Of a DNA stretch of 64,000 nt, positions 63,177 through 64,000 are shown piece by piece. Source of the DNA: Opitutia bacterium (GTDB taxonomy: Bacteria > Verrucomicrobiota > Verrucomicrobiia > Opitutales > Opitutaceae); the NCBI GenBank assembly GCA_016187945.1, contig JACPIT010000008.1, positions 107,226 to 171,225 on the forward strand, written 5' to 3'. Under the pieces are notes generated by a model, which saw only the letters and a list, made by a program, of their open reading frames with translations, made no database searches and was not told the origin of the DNA. Every line of letters starts with the position of its first letter. Position 1 is the stretch's first letter. The position numbers and the translations under genes were made by a program.

Positions 63177-64000
63177 ATGAAATCCTCCTCCGAACACTTC
63201 GCTGTTCCCGCCATCCGCTACGCAGGCCCGCGCTCCGACGCGCCGCTCGCGTTCAAGCACTACAACCCGTCCGAAGTCGTCGACGGCGTCACGCTGAAGG
63301 AGCACCTGCGCTTCTCCATCGCCTACTGGCACGCCTTCCGCGGCACCGGCTCCGATCCGTTCGGCCCCGGCACCATCGTGCGCCCGTGGGAAAGCGGCAA
63401 AGATCCCGTCTCCGTCGCGAAGACACGCATGGACGCCGCCTTCGAGTTCTTCGTCAAAATCGAGTCGCCGTTCTGGTGCTTCCACGACCGCGACATCGCG
63501 CCCGAGGGCCGCACGCTCGCCGAGTCGAACAAGAACCTCGACAAGATCGTCGCGCACGCCAAGCCGCTCCAAAAGGCCACCGGCGTGAAGCTGCTCTGGG
63601 GCACGGCCAACCTCTTCTCCAACCCGCGCTACATGTGCGGCGCCGCCACGAACCCCGACGCTCACGTCTTCGCCTACGCCGCGGCCCAGGTGAAGAAGGC
63701 CCTCGAGGTCACCAAGGCCCTCGGTGGCGAGAACTACGTCTTCTGGGGCGGACGCGAGGGCTACGAGACCCTGCTCAACACCAACCTCAAGCGCGAGCAG
63801 GACCACCTCGCCGCGTTCCTGCACATGGCCGTGGACTACGCGAAGTCCATCGGCTTCAAGGGCCAGTTCCTCATCGAGCCCAAGCCGAAGGAGCCGACCA
63901 AGCACCAGTACGACTTCGACGTCGCCAGCGGCATCGCCTTCCTGCGCACCTACAAGCTCGAGAAGTATTTCAAGTTCAACATCGAGACCAACCACGCCAC
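63177..64000 (+). CDS. xylA: Xylose isomerase, 5' part
   Basis: The frame runs off the right edge; 274 residues are visible. There is no signal peptide, so it is cytoplasmic. Xylose isomerase blocks are [44 protein letters not shown] (catalytic histidine), [33 protein letters not shown] and [17 protein letters not shown] (metal-binding glutamate and lysine), then FNIETNHAT. The enzyme converts D-xylose to D-xylulose. Placement next to the glycosidases supports a xylose-yielding substrate such as xyloglucan or arabinoxylan. The visible part has no missing key residue. Confidence 0.95.
   Translation, partial: MKSSSEHFAVPAIRYAGPRSDAPLAFKHYNPSEVVDGVTLKEHLRFSIAYWHAFRGTGSDPFGPGTIVRPWESGKDPVSVAKTRMDAAFEFFVKIESPFWCFHDRDIAPEGRTLAESNKNLDKIVAHAKPLQKATGVKLLWGTANLFSNPRYMCGAATNPDAHVFAYAAAQVKKALEVTKALGGENYVFWGGREGYETLLNTNLKREQDHLAAFLHMAVDYAKSIGFKGQFLIEPKPKEPTKHQYDFDVASGIAFLRTYKLEKYFKFNIETNHA

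Noticed and set aside
62106..63995. 629-residue minus-strand frame across GH2 and xylA
   Set aside because: It spans two plus-strand genes with intact active sites and shows no motif of its own.
1..64000. tRNA, rRNA, CRISPR arrays and transposase genes
   Set aside because: None seen when reading the window; a tRNAscan or CRISPR-finder run would be needed to exclude small ones fully.

Overview
The window is GC-rich (roughly two thirds G+C by eye) and is dominated by secreted carbohydrate-active enzymes. A TonB-dependent receptor is present but I see no SusD homologue beside it. This style, together with a glycine-rich C-terminal anchor, an SHD1-like domain and dispersed palindromic repeats, points to a verrucomicrobium, most likely family Opitutaceae. 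That is an inference from gene style; no rRNA or other taxonomic marker is present.

Layout. 1-1120: end of a two-component system (3' part of a LiaS/NarX-type histidine kinase, then a NarL-type regulator). 1394-8908: CE1-like esterase, GH95, GH2 and GH29. 9133-20358: Tat-exported metallo-hydrolase, esterase-GH27 fusion, GH97, GH2, GH62 and a GQSNM acetylesterase. 20539-21402: AraC regulator, divergent from a tight six-gene run at 21470-32238 (CBM9/DUF5916-like barrel, Ntn hydrolase, GH2, esterase, GH31 with PA14, GH12). 32755-37221 (minus): LacI regulator followed by two GH5 enzymes. 37747-43184 (minus): GH39 then the TonB-dependent receptor. 43600-51164: SSS symporter, 74-residue membrane protein, GH29, SHD1/TonB-like protein, a truncated GH2 and GH43. 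51214-55706: four tandem paralogues of an unrecognised secreted family. 55853-60434 (minus): GH51 then GH3. 60690-64000: GH2 and the start of xylose isomerase.

How the parts fit. GH12 and GH5 endo-enzymes, a GH31 of alpha-xylosidase type, several GH2 beta-galactosidase-like enzymes, GH95 and GH29 alpha-L-fucosidases, GH62/GH51/GH43 arabinofuranosidase-type enzymes, GH39/GH3 xylosidase-type enzymes and several acetylesterases match the bonds of acetylated, fucosylated and arabinosylated xyloglucan, with possible spill-over to arabinoxylan. The TonB receptor would carry oligosaccharides across the outer membrane, the SSS symporter monosaccharides across the inner membrane, and xylose isomerase would begin xylose catabolism. 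LacI and AraC regulators are local candidates for control.

Most unusual parts: the four-gene tandem family with a mosaic fourth member and a fossil of the neighbouring SHD1/TonB-like gene; the GH2 gene cut down to its sugar-binding domain; the esterase-GH27 fusion; and the DUF5916-like barrel and Ntn hydrolase built into the xyloglucan run. Many starts lack an obvious Shine-Dalgarno sequence and are preceded by pyrimidine tracts. I saw no tRNA, rRNA, CRISPR array or transposase gene.
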